A stretch of DNA of 64,000 bases from WRMS01 sp038562165 (GCA_038562165.1 JBCFAO010000016.1:13175-77174), one strand, 5' to 3'; positions 42,150-51,638 are shown, counted from the first letter of the stretch. A program made the numbers and translations. Notes: generated from the letters alone by a model not told the origin.

Positions 42150-43649
42150 CTAGCGCAGATAAGGTTTAGCTGTGTCAATCCGAATAGCGCCGGCAGCGGC
42201 ATCCCAGGTCAGCTCAAAATCAAGCAATTCGGCAATATCCCGCAGCTTGAAGAAATTATTGCCGTTTATATTGTAGGCGTCAAAGGCAATCGCTTTATCC
42301 GCCGCCAGTATTTTTGAGCTTGTCTTCTTGGCCGGTATAGCCCCTTGGCTGGCTTGGCCGGGCTGAGCAGGGATTTCCCCGCCCATTGTCTCATAAGCCT
42401 GATTGCTATAGAGAATTATGGAGTTGGACGCCTGGTCCCAGCCCACATCAAACTGCTTGCCGCTGCCCTTCAGGGCCCAGGCCAAATCCCGCAGCTTAAA
42501 ATAATTATTGTCGTTGATATTATAAGCGGTAAAAACCACACTGCTGCCATTCACATAAACCTTAGAGGCAGAAGGCTTTGCGTAAAGCTGATTTGCCACA
42601 TTGGCCTGGAGAAAGGCCAAGCCGTTATTCACATTGCGCCCGGCGTAAGATACCTTATTGGCCGGATAATAAAGAGCGGTAGAACCGCCGCCATCCAGGC
42701 ACATGGCGTTTACCAGGCCTAAGCTTTGGCAAACCTCGGCGGCTTTGCTTACGGTGGCGGAAGCCATATTGCCGATGATTATTTTGCCCTCTGCCGTTGC
42801 GCCGATAAAAGACCTGGCTGTGCTCAAGCTATTGATTTTCTCTTCGACAAAGCCTTCCTTTTGGCCCTCGGCGGTGATTACCCCATTGATAATCAGGCTG
42901 GGCCCCGCCCCCAAGGCAACGGTTACATCCTGCCAGTCTTTGGCGCTGGTAAAAGTGGTGTTAATCGTCACATCATACGTAACATGATCCCCTACTTTGT
43001 ACCGCTCCCCCACCAGATAAGCCACGGCAGGATTGTAGGCAATGGCAAAGCCGCCGCCGGGCACATCAAAATCCGCTGTGGCAATCTGGGTAACCAGGCC
43101 ATTTTTGCCGACGATTGCGGCCTTAGCTCCGGAGGCCAGGGTTACAGCAGCACCATATTCCGGTGTGAATATGGTAATGGCATCGTCCTCCACACTGGGG
43201 TGATTGATCCGCCAGGGAATGGCCCGGTATTGGCCATTAATATAACCGGCAAAATCAAAGGTCAGCCGGTCAACCAGCAATTTGCCGGCTGCCGTAATGC
43301 CGACTACCGCGCCGCTTTGGCTGATGTGAATAACTTTGCCCTCCTTAATGATCGTCCCCCAAGGAATAGGCACACCTTCATAAGCTTCAAAATACGTTCC
43401 ATTAATAGCGGCCACGGCTCCCACCTTTTGGGCCATGGCGGCCAAAGGCTCCGTCTCCGTAATTTTATTCTGAGCGTTCAAAATCACCGGGCGAATGCCC
43501 TCATTACTCATATCCACCGTTACATATCTGAGATTGACGCCATTTACCGCCTCGTTTTTGTAAGCAGTGGCGGCTCCGTAGGAAACACCGGGATTGACCA
43601 ATAAAGAAATTATTACAGCAGCAATAAAAGTTATTTTGGTGAATCGCAT
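42150..43649 (-). CDS. secreted phosphodiester glycosidase-family protein with stalk domains
   Basis: 499 residues. Signal peptide (about 1-27), NAGPA/PF09992 domain (about 40-330) with A-A-I-N-G-T-Y-F-E near 80, G-A-G-P-S-L and the closing M-C-L-D-G-G-G-S-T-A-L, then two copper amine oxidase N-like modules with repeated A-Y-N-I-N-x-N-N-x-F-K-L-R-D motifs. The family cleaves N-acetylglucosamine-1-phosphodiesters in animals; bacterial members act on envelope or exopolysaccharide, substrate unknown. The start MRFTKI has AGGAG 7 bases upstream. Confidence 0.88.
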   Translation of the reverse strand: MRFTKITFIAAVIISLLVNPGVSYGAATAYKNEAVNGVNLRYVTVDMSNEGIRPVILNAQNKITETEPLAAMAQKVGAVAAINGTYFEAYEGVPIPWGTIIKEGKVIHISQSGAVVGITAAGKLLVDRLTFDFAGYINGQYRAIPWRINHPSVEDDAITIFTPEYGAAVTLASGAKAAIVGKNGLVTQIATADFDVPGGGFAIAYNPAVAYLVGERYKVGDHVTYDVTINTTFTSAKDWQDVTVALGAGPSLIINGVITAEGQKEGFVEEKINSLSTARSFIGATAEGKIIIGNMASATVSKAAEVCQSLGLVNAMCLDGGGSTALYYPANKVSYAGRNVNNGLAFLQANVANQLYAKPSASKVYVNGSSVVFTAYNINDNNYFKLRDLAWALKGSGKQFDVGWDQASNSIILYSNQAYETMGGEIPAQPGQASQGAIPAKKTSSKILAADKAIAFDAYNINGNNFFKLRDIAELLDFELTWDAAAGAIRIDTAKPYLR

Positions 43650-43816
43650 TCTTTTTCTCCTGAATTCCATTATAATAAGCTTATTCTGAATTACTATTTT
43701 AGAGTGAAACATAGAATCCGTCAAGACGGCGGCAGTTTTCTTACATGAAATAATTATTATTGATAGTAAAGGGAATACTTAGTAAACTATAACTAAATGA
43801 AATGGAGGTTATAAGT

Positions 43817-43882
43817 TTGAAACACACAACTAAAACGGTGAGAAAAAAGAAGGACACCCCAAATAAACCCTCAGGCGGGTAA
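43817..43882 (+). CDS. possible 21-residue cationic peptide
   Basis: TTG start with GGAGG eight bases upstream; the product runs M-K-H-T-T-K-T-V-R-K-K-K-D and ends in P-S-G-G. Highly basic with a Gly-Gly end. It lies between the glycosidase gene and the IS110 element and has no supported partner. It could be a small regulatory peptide or chance. Confidence 0.35.
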   Translation: MKHTTKTVRKKKDTPNKPSGG

Positions 43883-43905
43883 AAAAATTTAAGAGAGCCT
43901 GTGGG

Positions 43906-45153
43906 TCAAGAGGTAGTGGCAGGAATAGCTACAGTAAAGCCTTGGCGCTGAACAAAGGCAATGGCTTCTTCAAGGGATAGTTCCCGGTGCGAAGGCAAGG
44001 TCTCAGCTTTTTGGTAAAGGGCAGGATTGTAAGGCTCAGCTTTTTTGAGGATGGCATAGATCGCAGTCAAGAGCCTCCTGCAAATGGCAATCAGAGCTTT
44101 CTTGTGGCCCCGGCGCTTTTTCAGTGAAAGATAACGCTTTTTAATTTCAGGGTGCTTGTCTGAACGAATGACAGCATTGGCACACTGAACGAAAAGGGGT
44201 TTGATGTAAGCCCCGGCCCGGTTGATGCGAGTGGTTTTCTTTTTGCCGGCACTTTCATTGTTTTGCGGCGTAAGACCAGCCCAGGAACAGAGATGCTTGG
44301 CCGTAGGAAACACGGACATATCCACGCCAATTTCAGAGAGAATGGCGATAGCAGAAAGCAGTTGGATACCCGGTACGGTCATGACCAGTTCATATTGGGG
44401 ACGGAATTGTTCAGCAAGACAAAGAACAAGGGAATCCAGCTCAGCCCGGCAAAGAGAAAGATTGTCCAGGTGGCAGCGGATAATCTTCAGCTTTTCAGCC
44501 TGTTCGGGGTGCATCACGCCATCCACAGCTTTTTGAATGATCTCGACAGGGGTTTTCGCCCTGCCATCGACAAAAGGAGTCACATCAAAGGAGCCGCCTA
44601 AATGGGAAACAATCTGCTCGGTAAGAGCGGAGGCGCTTTTGCCAAAGACATCGGAGAAAACATGGTCGAGTTGAATATTGGAAACGGTAAGGCAGTTTTG
44701 GGCGCGGTTTTTTTCGCCGGCAGAATAACTGGTAAGCTTAACCCGGTAACGCATGAGATCCCGAAGCTGGCGAATGGGCAGCGGCGGAATAAAGCTGCCG
44801 GAAACTAATCCATGCTTAAAAAGATCGGCGATCCATTTAGCATCTTTGGCATCCGTTTTCTTTCCCCGAATCGCCTTGACGTACTTGGGGTGAGTTAAGA
44901 CAACACAGCAGGAAGACTCCAGGATATTGAACACAGGAATCCAATACTTACCGGTGGACTCCATGCAGACGTTGGTACACTGATGATCTGCTAACCAAAG
45001 AGCCAGCAAGCGCAAATCTTTGGTGAAGGTAGAAAAGCGGCGTTTTTGGTAGGTGGTAATCCCTTTGTCATTGGTTGCTGCGATACAAGCCACGACAAAG
45101 GATTTGTGGACGTCAATGCCGCAACAAACGGGATAGACAATCTTTAAGGTCAT
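43906..45153 (-). CDS. IS110-family transposase
   Basis: 415 residues. N-terminal DEDD domain with C-G-I-D-V-H-K (first Asp), M-E-S-T-G-K-Y (Glu) and K-T-D-A-K-D-A (Asp pair), and a C-terminal domain with P-G-I-Q-L-L-S-A-I and the catalytic-serine-type segment ending A-G-K-K-K-T-T-R. IS110 transposases use a bridge RNA to choose target and donor. The start MTLKIV has GGAGG 8 bases upstream. The frame is intact. Confidence 0.95.
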   Translation of the reverse strand: MTLKIVYPVCCGIDVHKSFVVACIAATNDKGITTYQKRRFSTFTKDLRLLALWLADHQCTNVCMESTGKYWIPVFNILESSCCVVLTHPKYVKAIRGKKTDAKDAKWIADLFKHGLVSGSFIPPLPIRQLRDLMRYRVKLTSYSAGEKNRAQNCLTVSNIQLDHVFSDVFGKSASALTEQIVSHLGGSFDVTPFVDGRAKTPVEIIQKAVDGVMHPEQAEKLKIIRCHLDNLSLCRAELDSLVLCLAEQFRPQYELVMTVPGIQLLSAIAILSEIGVDMSVFPTAKHLCSWAGLTPQNNESAGKKKTTRINRAGAYIKPLFVQCANAVIRSDKHPEIKKRYLSLKKRRGHKKALIAICRRLLTAIYAILKKAEPYNPALYQKAETLPSHRELSLEEAIAFVQRQGFTVAIPATTS

Positions 45154-45350
45154 CTTCACATCCTCCTCGATAAAATGGTGAGGAGACAAACAGTGACTGG
45201 CGGCTCAGCAAAAAACGAGTAGCGTCTTTACAAAGATAAGTTTACGTGCTCGCTAGGGGACAAAATCCCAGGCACACTTATTTGTGCTTGAATGAGCAGC
45301 CGGCACACATAACAATACGGTCAGTAAACATACTGGGCCCACTCACCTCC
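45154..45350 (-). ncRNA. candidate IS110 bridge RNA region
   Basis: About 200 non-coding bases lie upstream of the transposase, where IS110-group elements encode the bridge RNA. Inverted words (GTGCTCGC... GAGCAGCCGGCAC, GGGACAAAATCCC near 45255-45275) could form the expected loops. The element has no terminal inverted repeats, so the exact end, and therefore the guide, is not fixed. Confidence 0.5.
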
Positions 45351-45475
45351 ACGTGCTCTGTAGTGTGCCTGTATCCTCACTGACCAGTGTAACAAATTTC
45401 TCGATTCTTTGCTCAGTCACAGGTCGTTTCATCACTTTTTGTGCCTTGAGCATAGCGAAAGGAATGGTCATAATA

Positions 45476-47272
45476 ATGGCAAAAATAAAATTCAAATTCC
45501 AGTTAAAAGAAAAGTTAGCTCTGTTTATCGGCATTTTACTGGTTGGAACTATTCTGCTATCTTCGATAATATCCTATAGCAACATGGACAGGGCCTATAG
45601 CCTGGCGATTTCAGCAAAGCGGCAGGATTACGACAGCAAAATCAAAGCTGTGGCAGAAAGCATGATCGGCGTTTTGAATGTGAACCATCAAAGGTATCTG
45701 AGTGGGGAAATCACCAAGCAAGAAGCACTGGAATCTGCAGAAAAAATAATCCGCGATACCCGCTATAATGGCGACGGCTATTTCTGGGCATACACAGAGG
45801 ATGGCGCCTGTGTCGTCCACATGGATCCGGAAATTGAAGGTACACAGCGCTACGGCCTTACAGACCAGGAAGGGAACTATTACGTTCGCAATATTATTAC
45901 CGCAGGCAACCAATCCGGTGGCGGTTATACCGATTATTACACGAAAAAACCGGGACAGGAAGGGCTCTTTCAGAAAAGGATCTATACTCTGAAGTTTGAG
46001 CCCTACGGCTGGTACATCAACACAGGAAATTACGCGGAAGACATCGAGCAGGCCGAGGCGGCATTTCATAAGCAGGAAGCGACCGCCCAGGCCATACTGC
46101 TGGCGGTCAGCTTCGGTAATGCTATCATCGGTGTTTTGATCGCCTTCTTTGGCCTCAAACGGTTGACCGGCCCGCTGGCCGGCGTCGCAAAACGCCTTGA
46201 GCAGCTTGCGGCGGGGGATGCCCATACGCCGCCGGTACCGGTTACAAAAGACAGGGACGAGCTGCAAACGCTGACGCAAGCCACCGAAACTCTGATTTTA
46301 ACCATTCGGGGAATTGTCGAGGATCTTATATGCCATATGGGAAATATGGCAAAGGGGGATCTGACGACACATTTTGCGCATCACTATGCGGGGGATTTTA
46401 CCCCGATTCAGGAGTCTTTACAGCAGGCATATTTGGGTACGGCACATGCCTTATCCAACATAAGCACGTCGGCCGACATGGTCAATTCGGGAGCTGCCCA
46501 AATCTCTGATGCCGCCCAGTCCCTTGCCTCCGGGGCCACGGAGCAAGCCGCTTCGGTCCAGGAGCTTTCGGCGTCTATTGCCACAGTATCCGAGGAAGTA
46601 AGCCACATCACAGAAAGTATCAAGCAGGCCTCCGAAAGTGTGGCAAAAACCGCAGCCGGAGCTGGAGAAGGACAAGAGAAGATGGAACGGCTGCTTGCGT
46701 CTATGGAACGGATCAAGGACAGCTCGAACCAAATCAATGGGATTGCCGATACCATCCAGGATATCGCACAGCAGACCAATATCCTGGCGCTGAATGCGGC
46801 GATTGAAGCGGCACGCGCCGGTACGGCGGGCAAAGGCTTTGCCGTTGTCGCCGAAGAGGTGCGGAATTTGGCCGGACAATCGGCCCAATCCGCAAAGAAA
46901 ACGGCGGAGCTCATCGCGCGCTCCATGCGGGAAGTGGACGAAGGACTGAGGCTTGCGCAGGAAACACGGGTTTCAACGGAATATGCATCCGGGGAAATTA
47001 CTGGCATGCTGAGAATCATGGAGAGCATTGCGGACGACGTTCAAGGCCAGGCTGCCGCCATTACACAGATTACAATGGGTATGGAGCAGATATCCGCTGT
47101 TGTGCAGACCAATGCGGCCACGGCAGAAGAAAGCTCTGCATCCAGCGAAGAGCTTTCCGCTCAGGCGGCCATACTAAAGAATGCGGTATCCGCATTTGAG
47201 TTTAAGGATGTAATCTGCTCGGAATCCAAGGACAAGTATTTTGCCACACCCGGCATATTGGGACTGTATTGA
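45476..47272 (+). CDS. methyl-accepting chemotaxis protein with Cache sensor
   Basis: 598 residues: membrane segment (about 14-33), periplasm-side single-Cache_2-type sensor (about 40-185; G-D-G-Y-F-W-A-Y near 100), second segment (about 205-227), HAMP, and a cytoplasmic signalling domain whose tip reads Q-T-N-I-L-A-L-N-A-A-I-E-A-A-R-A-G. The start at MAKIKF is set by the domain start and AAAGGA upstream; the track continues to 45353 through a non-homologous stretch. It sits directly beside the IS110 and opens the +strand block. Confidence 0.92.
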   Translation: MAKIKFKFQLKEKLALFIGILLVGTILLSSIISYSNMDRAYSLAISAKRQDYDSKIKAVAESMIGVLNVNHQRYLSGEITKQEALESAEKIIRDTRYNGDGYFWAYTEDGACVVHMDPEIEGTQRYGLTDQEGNYYVRNIITAGNQSGGGYTDYYTKKPGQEGLFQKRIYTLKFEPYGWYINTGNYAEDIEQAEAAFHKQEATAQAILLAVSFGNAIIGVLIAFFGLKRLTGPLAGVAKRLEQLAAGDAHTPPVPVTKDRDELQTLTQATETLILTIRGIVEDLICHMGNMAKGDLTTHFAHHYAGDFTPIQESLQQAYLGTAHALSNISTSADMVNSGAAQISDAAQSLASGATEQAASVQELSASIATVSEEVSHITESIKQASESVAKTAAGAGEGQEKMERLLASMERIKDSSNQINGIADTIQDIAQQTNILALNAAIEAARAGTAGKGFAVVAEEVRNLAGQSAQSAKKTAELIARSMREVDEGLRLAQETRVSTEYASGEITGMLRIMESIADDVQGQAAAITQITMGMEQISAVVQTNAATAEESSASSEELSAQAAILKNAVSAFEFKDVICSESKDKYFATPGILGLY

Positions 47273-47398
47273 AGCCGGCTCAGCTTGAACATTTTCACCG
47301 CGCAGACAATGTCCAGCTCTTCAAAGACAAGGAAAAGCCTGATAGATATAGAATTAAATAAGAGTAATTGCAGAACCCTCAAGAAATCTGGTGATAAT

Positions 47399-47716
47399 AT
47401 GAAAGAGGCGTTGATCGCGCCCTGCGGCATGAATTGCCGTTTGCGCTATGGGTATATCCGCCCGAAAGGAAAATGTTTGGGTTGCCGGGGGCCCGATGAA
47501 GGTAAGCCGAAATCCTGTACCAATTGCAAAATTGTGATGTGTGAAAAACGTGCGCAAAAGGGTTGGGAGACCTGCGCCCCCTGCGATTCGCCCTGCCGCC
47601 GTCTGAAGGATCTAGACAAACGATACAGAGAGAAATACCATATGAGCATGATGGAGAACCTGGCGTTCCTCAGCGAGCATGGCGTACAGGCATTTCTGCG
47701 ACAGCAGAAGGAATAG
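47399..47716 (+). CDS. DUF3795 protein, ends at an in-frame UAG
   Basis: 105 residues starting MKEALIAPCGMNC, the hallmark of DUF3795, with paired cysteines (C-L-G-C, C-T-N-C, C-E-K-R, C-A-P-C, C-R-R-L) typical of zinc or Fe-S binding. After the TAG the same frame continues for 25 codons as a zinc ribbon. The site before the ATG is weak (GGTGAT). Either a true short member, or one cut by a nonsense change. Function of the family is unknown. Confidence 0.75.
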   Translation: MKEALIAPCGMNCRLRYGYIRPKGKCLGCRGPDEGKPKSCTNCKIVMCEKRAQKGWETCAPCDSPCRRLKDLDKRYREKYHMSMMENLAFLSEHGVQAFLRQQKE

Positions 47717-47794
47717 TATCGTTGTCCCGCCTGCGGTAAAACGCTTTGCGTACATAGGGAAGAATGTCCATCCTGTAAAACATCTGCGTGGTAA
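47717..47794 (+). pseudogene. zinc-ribbon continuation of the DUF3795 gene beyond UAG
   Basis: In frame with 47399-47716, 25 codons read Y-R-C-P-A-C-G-K-T-L-C-V-H and C-P-S-C before TAA. Many DUF3795 proteins end in such a ribbon (C-P-x-C-G ... C-x-x-C), often preceded by Trp, so the TAG may derive from TGG. Confidence 0.65.
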
Positions 47795-47970
47795 AGAGCA
47801 AAAAAGTCCTGAGATATTTTAGTACGGACTCGGATTATTGCGTACTGCGGTTTACAGCAACAAAGGGACGGGTTTATAGCAACTTCAAATCCGAAGATTT
47901 TGATATTTAAACGGACATCATAAGCATGGTGTGAAATAGGCAAATTAAAATTTATGGAGGCCTTGTTTAC

Positions 47971-48963
47971 ATGGAATACACAGGAAAAAGCAGGTTGGAA
48001 CTTTTTGCGGATAATGCGCAAATCATCAAAAAAGAATTCACTTGGCAAAACACCCTGACAAAGCGGCTGGCAGCGCTTCTGTATGCGCAGGAGGGTAGAA
48101 GGGTTGACTGTGAAGCTATTCGACAGTGCCACGCTTTGATGAAGCAGAACACCGGCGCCTTTTCTGCCTTTCGGGGAAATATGGCGTTATGTATAGCGGC
48201 GCTGCTCTCGTTGTCCCCTAATCCCCAGCAGATATTTAGCGAAACGCTGAAGGTATATGACTTATTGAAAGGCGTAAAGTTCCGCGCTTCCGACTTTCTT
48301 GTGGTTGCCGCCTATCAGGTTGCGGTGCAAGCCGACGCTTCCGATTATGAGAATGTTGTAACCCGCGCGCGAAGCTTTTACGATGGTATGAAAGCCCGTC
48401 ATTTCTTTTATACCGGGCAGGATGATTATATCTTTGCGGCTATGTTAGGGCTTACGGATTTGGAGGTGACGGAGGGAGCGGCGCGCATTGAGCAGCTTTA
48501 CAGCCGATTAAAAGGCGAGTTTTCCAGTAAAAACAGTGTTCAGGCTTTAGCGCAGGTGCTGGTCCTCGGAAATTCGGATGATAGCGCTACGGACCGCCTT
48601 CTTAGTCTGCGGAATGATCTTCGGATGCGGAGAATCAAGTTGGATAAAGCTTATACCCTGCCGGTCTTGGGAATCCTCGCCCTGCTGCCGGTGGAGATTG
48701 ACAGGATTGTCCGTGACATCGGTACAGCCCAGAATACCTTGAGAGCGCAGAAAGGATTTGGTGTGCTGTCGGTCACAACACAGGAGCTGCTGCTTTTTGC
48801 GGCATCAATCGTAGCGGGCGATTATGCCGAGAGTATAAAAGACGGGGTATTGACGGCAACGCTTTCGACCAGTATCACCAATATTATGATAGCACAGCAA
48901 GCCGCCGTGATAGCAGCGATTTCCGCCTCCACCGCAGCGGCGGCATCGTCATCATCTTCATAG
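47971..48963 (+). CDS. DUF4003 family protein
   Basis: 330 residues, all-helical; N-terminal K-S-R-L-E-L-F-A-D-N and central R-A-S-D-F-L-V-V-A-A-Y match DUF4003. The end is low-complexity Ala then Ser (a common feature of the family). Function unknown. ATGGAGGCC-type site 14 bases upstream. Part of the +strand accessory block; a CGC/GCG-rich codon choice differs from the neighbours on -. Confidence 0.82.
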   Translation: MEYTGKSRLELFADNAQIIKKEFTWQNTLTKRLAALLYAQEGRRVDCEAIRQCHALMKQNTGAFSAFRGNMALCIAALLSLSPNPQQIFSETLKVYDLLKGVKFRASDFLVVAAYQVAVQADASDYENVVTRARSFYDGMKARHFFYTGQDDYIFAAMLGLTDLEVTEGAARIEQLYSRLKGEFSSKNSVQALAQVLVLGNSDDSATDRLLSLRNDLRMRRIKLDKAYTLPVLGILALLPVEIDRIVRDIGTAQNTLRAQKGFGVLSVTTQELLLFAASIVAGDYAESIKDGVLTATLSTSITNIMIAQQAAVIAAISASTAAAASSSSS

Positions 48964-49035
48964 ACTTTGTTGCCTTTGCGGGAGTAGGTGAACCGGAAAA
49001 GGTTAAATAAAACAAATAGAAACGGGGAGGTAAAT

Positions 49036-49548
49036 ATGGAAATCAAAAAGGTGTACAAGGAAAGCGTACCCCAGGTAAAACTGATCGGCAAGCGCCTGAC
49101 AAACAATGACCGGGACGAGACTGGTACCTTCGCACGCTATTGGCAGCAGAGCTTCCGGGAGGGCTGGTTTGATCTTCTCAGCAAATGCCCCGGCCTCCCC
49201 GGATTGGGCAACGATTATCTGGGCGCTATGCGCATGATCGGTGAGAACGGCGACGACTTTGAATACTGGATCGGCATGTTCCGCGCACTCGATGCAGAGG
49301 TGCCTGCGGGTTTTGACTGGGTGGAGATCCCTGCCGGTGAAGTCGGCGTCTGCTGGCTTTACGGCAGCGACAAAACGGGAGAGCTCTACGGCATGGAGGC
49401 CTCAGACCTATCCATGGCGGCGTTGAAGGAACAAGGATGGAACTACGCGGAAACCGGCTGGTTCTTTGAGCGGTACAACTGCCCCCGCTTCACTGTGCCG
49501 GATGAAGCCGGCAACGTGGTTCTGGATATCTGCGCCTATCTGGTTTAA
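49036..49548 (+). CDS. GyrI-like effector-binding protein
   Basis: 170 residues of the AraC-effector/GyrI-like fold, with no DNA-binding domain. The start at MEIKKV has GGGAGG 5 bases upstream. Such proteins bind small lipophilic cations or drugs. It is followed by a MerR regulator carrying the same type of fold, so the two may share a ligand. Confidence 0.82.
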   Translation: MEIKKVYKESVPQVKLIGKRLTNNDRDETGTFARYWQQSFREGWFDLLSKCPGLPGLGNDYLGAMRMIGENGDDFEYWIGMFRALDAEVPAGFDWVEIPAGEVGVCWLYGSDKTGELYGMEASDLSMAALKEQGWNYAETGWFFERYNCPRFTVPDEAGNVVLDICAYLV

Positions 49549-49653
49549 ACGATCCGAACGAGTTGGCTGAAAAGTGCCTCTTGACTTTAACATTGTGTCA
49601 AGGCTTACGATGAATCTGCAAACCGGATTGCAACAACGAAAGGAGGTGCGCTC

Positions 49654-50472
49654 TTGTTCAAAATAAGCGAGTTTTCTCATCTTGTGCGTATATCACCCAG
49701 GATGCTCCGGCACTATGAGAAATGCGGACTGCTGTATCCCGCCGGGATTGATAAATTCACCGGCTACCGGCAGTACAGCGCCGAACAGATTCCCCTTGCA
49801 AAAAATATTGTGCTGCTGCGGGATTTGGGCTTTTCCATTGATGAGATGGGCGATATTCTGCCACGGATGAATGACTTTGCCTACATGAACAAGGTTTTGC
49901 ACGCCAAGGCAGATTCTGTACAGTCAGTCATTACAGCAGAGCAGCAAAGACTTGCCCGGCTGCTGGAAATGAGTGACACAATGCGAAAGGAGCGTACGAT
50001 TATGATTTATGAGGTTGAACTGAAGAGAATTCCCGCCGTGAAGGTGCTGTCCCTGCGCGGCACCATCCCCCAGTACAATCAGGAGGGCATCCTGTGGGAG
50101 AAACTGAGCAAATACATGGGCGAAAATCAAATTGCCTGCCACAGCGACGGCTATTCCACCTACTTCGACGAGGAATACAAGGAGAGCGATCCTGATGTGG
50201 AGATTGCCATTCCCGTTGATACCCTTGGCACAAGCAGCGGCCAGTTCGTCTACAAAGAATACGATGAAATCCCTCTTGCCGCAACGCTGCGCTTCACCGG
50301 ACCTTTTGATGGCGGCTATGACGCGGCTACCGAGAAGCTGGCCCGGTGGATGGAGGACAATGGGTATTGCTTTGCAGGCCCCCTTCGCGGTCATGTCATC
50401 ACCTCGCCGGATGATGTAAGCGACCCGGAAAAATTGGAAACTGAACTGCAGGCGCCTGTTATGAAGAAGTAG
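49654..50472 (+). CDS. MerR-family regulator with GyrI-like ligand domain
   Basis: 272 residues: MerR winged helix (about 1-70, with R-M-L-R-H-Y-E-K-C-G-L-L), a coiled coil (about 75-115) and a GyrI-like domain (about 120-265). This is the BmrR layout, used to sense drugs and twist promoter DNA into activity. The start is TTG with AGGAGG upstream. No efflux pump follows. Confidence 0.9.
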   Translation: MFKISEFSHLVRISPRMLRHYEKCGLLYPAGIDKFTGYRQYSAEQIPLAKNIVLLRDLGFSIDEMGDILPRMNDFAYMNKVLHAKADSVQSVITAEQQRLARLLEMSDTMRKERTIMIYEVELKRIPAVKVLSLRGTIPQYNQEGILWEKLSKYMGENQIACHSDGYSTYFDEEYKESDPDVEIAIPVDTLGTSSGQFVYKEYDEIPLAATLRFTGPFDGGYDAATEKLARWMEDNGYCFAGPLRGHVITSPDDVSDPEKLETELQAPVMKK

Positions 50473-50482
50473 AAAGAGCACT

Positions 50483-50513
50483 ACGGGAGGATGCTTACAC
50501 AGCATCCTCCCGT
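50483..50513 (+). terminator. terminator-like hairpin after the MerR gene
   Basis: ACGGGAGGATGC and GCATCCTCCCGT form a 12-bp perfect stem. The T-run is poor (ATATATA). 50514-50663 carries only short frames that look like gene remnants, one starting GTGAGTGAAATT behind AAGGAGG. Confidence 0.65.
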
Positions 50514-50663
50514 ATATATAAGGAGGCAACTATTGTGAGTGAAATTTTAGAATTTCCGGGATAGCCGTTTATCATGGATGATTGACCGCCTTCATCAAAA
50601 CTTAAAGCCTATGTGAAAATCCGGAGGGAAAACCTGGAGAAAAGAGGAATTACAAGTTAGTTC

Positions 50664-51638
50664 TTAGCTGACCAGTGCCGCCTTTTTCCTGTCGTAATTA
50701 GGGCAGCGGTTGCCCCAGGTATCCAATAAAACACCGTCCTGATAGAAACAGACCACTTCGCACTGGTTGGCGCAGCCGCCGCATTCATAAGCCCTGGTAC
50801 TGAAGGTTCTTTCGGCAGCCCGGAAGTCGAAGACCTTGCCGGCAGCGGCTCTTTGGGCTAAAATGGCGGCACCGATAGCCCCCATGAGGTGAGAATCTTT
50901 ATCCACAATCACCGGAAAGCCCGTTTCCTTTTCAAAGGCTCTGGCCACAGCCGGATTTTTGCTGACGCCGCCTTGAAACACAACAGGCGGTTGAATGGCC
51001 TTGCCTTTACCCAAGTTATTCAAGTAATTGGTGACAACTGCCGCGCAGAGGCCGGCCACCAAATCCTCCTTGCGATAGCCGGATTGGGCTTTATGCACCA
51101 TATCGGATTCCGCGAAAACCGTACAACGGGCCGCTATTTTGGCCGGTGTCAATGAACGGAGAGCCATATCCCCCATTTCTTCTACCGCAATACCCAGCCG
51201 CTTGGCCTGAGAAGACAGAAAAGCCCCTGTCCCGGCGGCACATAGCGTATTCATAGCATAATCCACGATAACGCCGTTGTTGATCAGGATCAGCTTGGCA
51301 TCCTGGCCGCCAATTTCAAAAATAGTCCTGGCATCAGGATAGCGGGAAAGGGTTCCTACGCCATGGGCAGTTATCTCGTTTTTGACGGCGTCGGCTCCCA
51401 GCATCACTCCCGCCAGCTTGCGGGCGGAGCCGGTAGTCCCCACGGCACATACTTCCACGTCTTCATTCAGCTTGCCCAAACTTTCCTTCAATGAACCCAG
51501 AAGGCTCTTTACTGCTGCAATGGGATTACCCTCTGTCCAAATGTATTCTTCGGCAATAACTTGATGAGCCTGATCAAGAACGACTCCCTTTGTCGAAATG
51601 GAACCGATGTCCATCCCTAGATAAGCTATCTTTTTCAA
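50664..51638 (-). CDS. acyl-CoA dehydratase-type activase (BadF/HgdC family ATPase)
   Basis: 324 residues, ASKHA fold. G-M-D-I-G-S-I-S-T-K-G is the phosphate loop; N-T-L-C-A-A-G-T-G and A-R-C-T-V-F-A hold the two cysteines that bridge the dimer's [4Fe-4S] cluster. An extra C-terminal Cys cluster (C-G-G-C, C-E-V-V-C, R-C-P) is present. It injects low-potential electrons into a partner using ATP. TTG start with GAGGAGG 7 bases upstream. It overlaps the end of the HgdB-like gene by 65 bases. Confidence 0.93.
   Translation of the reverse strand: MKKIAYLGMDIGSISTKGVVLDQAHQVIAEEYIWTEGNPIAAVKSLLGSLKESLGKLNEDVEVCAVGTTGSARKLAGVMLGADAVKNEITAHGVGTLSRYPDARTIFEIGGQDAKLILINNGVIVDYAMNTLCAAGTGAFLSSQAKRLGIAVEEMGDMALRSLTPAKIAARCTVFAESDMVHKAQSGYRKEDLVAGLCAAVVTNYLNNLGKGKAIQPPVVFQGGVSKNPAVARAFEKETGFPVIVDKDSHLMGAIGAAILAQRAAAGKVFDFRAAERTFSTRAYECGGCANQCEVVCFYQDGVLLDTWGNRCPNYDRKKAALVS

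Noticed and set aside
42726..43604. 292-codon + strand frame over the glycosidase gene
   Set aside because: Antisense to a protein with clear signal peptide and domain motifs.
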